A stretch of 7,794 nt of DNA, taken from a bacterium TMED144 (GTDB lineage Bacteria > Fidelibacterota > Marinisomatia > Marinisomatales > TCS55). The stretch covers positions 22,163-29,956 of the forward strand of contig NHGT02000017.1 of NCBI GenBank assembly GCA_002170005.2, read 5' to 3'. The position numbers were made by a program, and so were the translations under genes. Shown here piece after piece: positions 7,489 through 7,794 of this stretch. The notes beneath the pieces are model-generated. The model made no database searches. It saw only the letters and a program-made list of their open reading frames with translations, and was not told the DNA's origin. Within the stretch, counting starts at the first letter, position 1; the number at the start of each line of letters is the position of its first letter.

Positions 7489-7689
7489 TCAAATATCGCA
7501 GGTGTTTATTCCTAGGACTTTATAAATCATGCATGTTCCCACTACCGAATTAAATAACAATATAGAACCCACGGAACTTAAAAGTATTCCATAAAATGAA
7601 TAATCAAGCAAAAAAGCTCCAGGCATCATAAATAATGATACAATAAATCTTTGAATTCGCTCTGACATATTTTGGTTTGTTTCAAACAT
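7489..7689 (-). CDS. YgaP-like DUF2892 inner-membrane protein
   Basis: This 66-residue protein has the DUF2892 layout: an N-terminal NMSERIQRFIV (7-17), two hydrophobic helices (about 12-28 and 32-50) and the closing GTCMIYKVLGINTC, where Cys53 and Cys64 match the family's C-P-x-Y...LGI-x-TC ending. The domain is best known as the membrane part of the rhodanese YgaP, but many bacteria carry it alone, as here, with no rhodanese in the window. Its role in these stand-alone forms is not established; a link to sulfur or thiol chemistry is inferred from YgaP. The start at 7689 is supported by a good Shine-Dalgarno sequence. The internal Met at residue 8 would be the alternative. Confidence 0.85.
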   Translation of the reverse strand: MFETNQNMSERIQRFIVSLFMMPGAFLLDYSFYGILLSSVGSILLFNSVVGTCMIYKVLGINTCDI

Positions 7690-7695
7690 ATTAAT

Positions 7696-7703
7696 CCCCC
7701 TTT
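7696..7703 (-). promoter_or_regulatory. Shine-Dalgarno sequence of the DUF2892 gene
   Basis: On the minus strand AAAGGGGG stands six bases before the ATG at 7689. It is the only strong ribosome binding site in the window and fixes the start of the 66-residue protein. The other genes have weak or no such site. Confidence 0.7.
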
Positions 7704-7733
7704 AATTTTAATATTTAAATTAAGAACTAACTT

Positions 7734-7760
7734 AAGATACTTTTGCCTTTAAAAAGATAC
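7734..7760 (-). promoter_or_regulatory. Possible operator: two GTATCTT direct repeats 20 bases apart
   Basis: Upstream of the DUF2892 gene the minus strand holds GTATCTT twice (7754-7760 and 7734-7740), with a 20-base period, close to two helical turns. This spacing would place two copies of a site on the same face of the DNA. They lie about 45-70 bases before the ATG, where a promoter is expected. No known regulator motif is matched with confidence, and in AT-rich DNA a seven-base repeat may be chance. Confidence 0.2.
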
Positions 7761-7794
7761 GTAATTAATGATATTGCAAAAATTAAAATAAAAA

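Overview
The window is AT-rich DNA carrying five genes or probable genes, all on the minus strand, so transcription runs from right to left. The giant protein ends in a NYPNPFNP-type C-terminal sorting domain with the ending GIYFYRFETKTFTKTKRMLLLK-like (tail only, ending RMLLLK). This is typical of Fibrobacteres-Chlorobi-Bacteroidetes relatives such as Candidatus Marinimicrobia (SAR406), Ignavibacteria or Calditrichota. Together with the low G+C and secreted modular proteins, it suggests a marine, Marinimicrobia-like bacterium. That lineage is an inference from protein style, not from a marker gene.

In transcription order: (1) 7689-7489 encodes a 66-residue YgaP-like DUF2892 membrane protein with a strong Shine-Dalgarno sequence and a possible direct-repeat operator upstream. 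(2) 7420-7358 is a 20-codon frame with six cysteines. It was found by eye and is a candidate microprotein. (3) 7296-6328 encodes an exported endonuclease/exonuclease/phosphatase (EEP) family enzyme with its catalytic residues intact. (4) 6227-543 encodes a secreted giant of about 1,894 residues: signal peptide, right-handed beta-helix, a run of Ig-like and cadherin-like modules, and a type IX secretion sorting domain. (5) 528 to beyond the left edge is the N-terminal 176 residues of a bile acid:sodium symporter (BASS) family transporter, starting only 14 bases after the giant gene's stop.

No metabolic pathway is completed here. The two middle genes encode exported proteins: a nuclease and a probable polysaccharide-acting or polysaccharide-binding surface protein. 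With the organic-anion transporter they would fit scavenging of DNA or polymers, but this is only a reading of the neighbourhood. The right end groups two small cysteine-containing products (DUF2892 protein and Cys-rich peptide), which is the least explained part. I saw no RNA gene, CRISPR array, insertion sequence or convincing hairpin terminator. There is no gene-free stretch above 300 bases; the longest are 7690-7794 (promoter region) and the short gaps around the Cys-rich frame.
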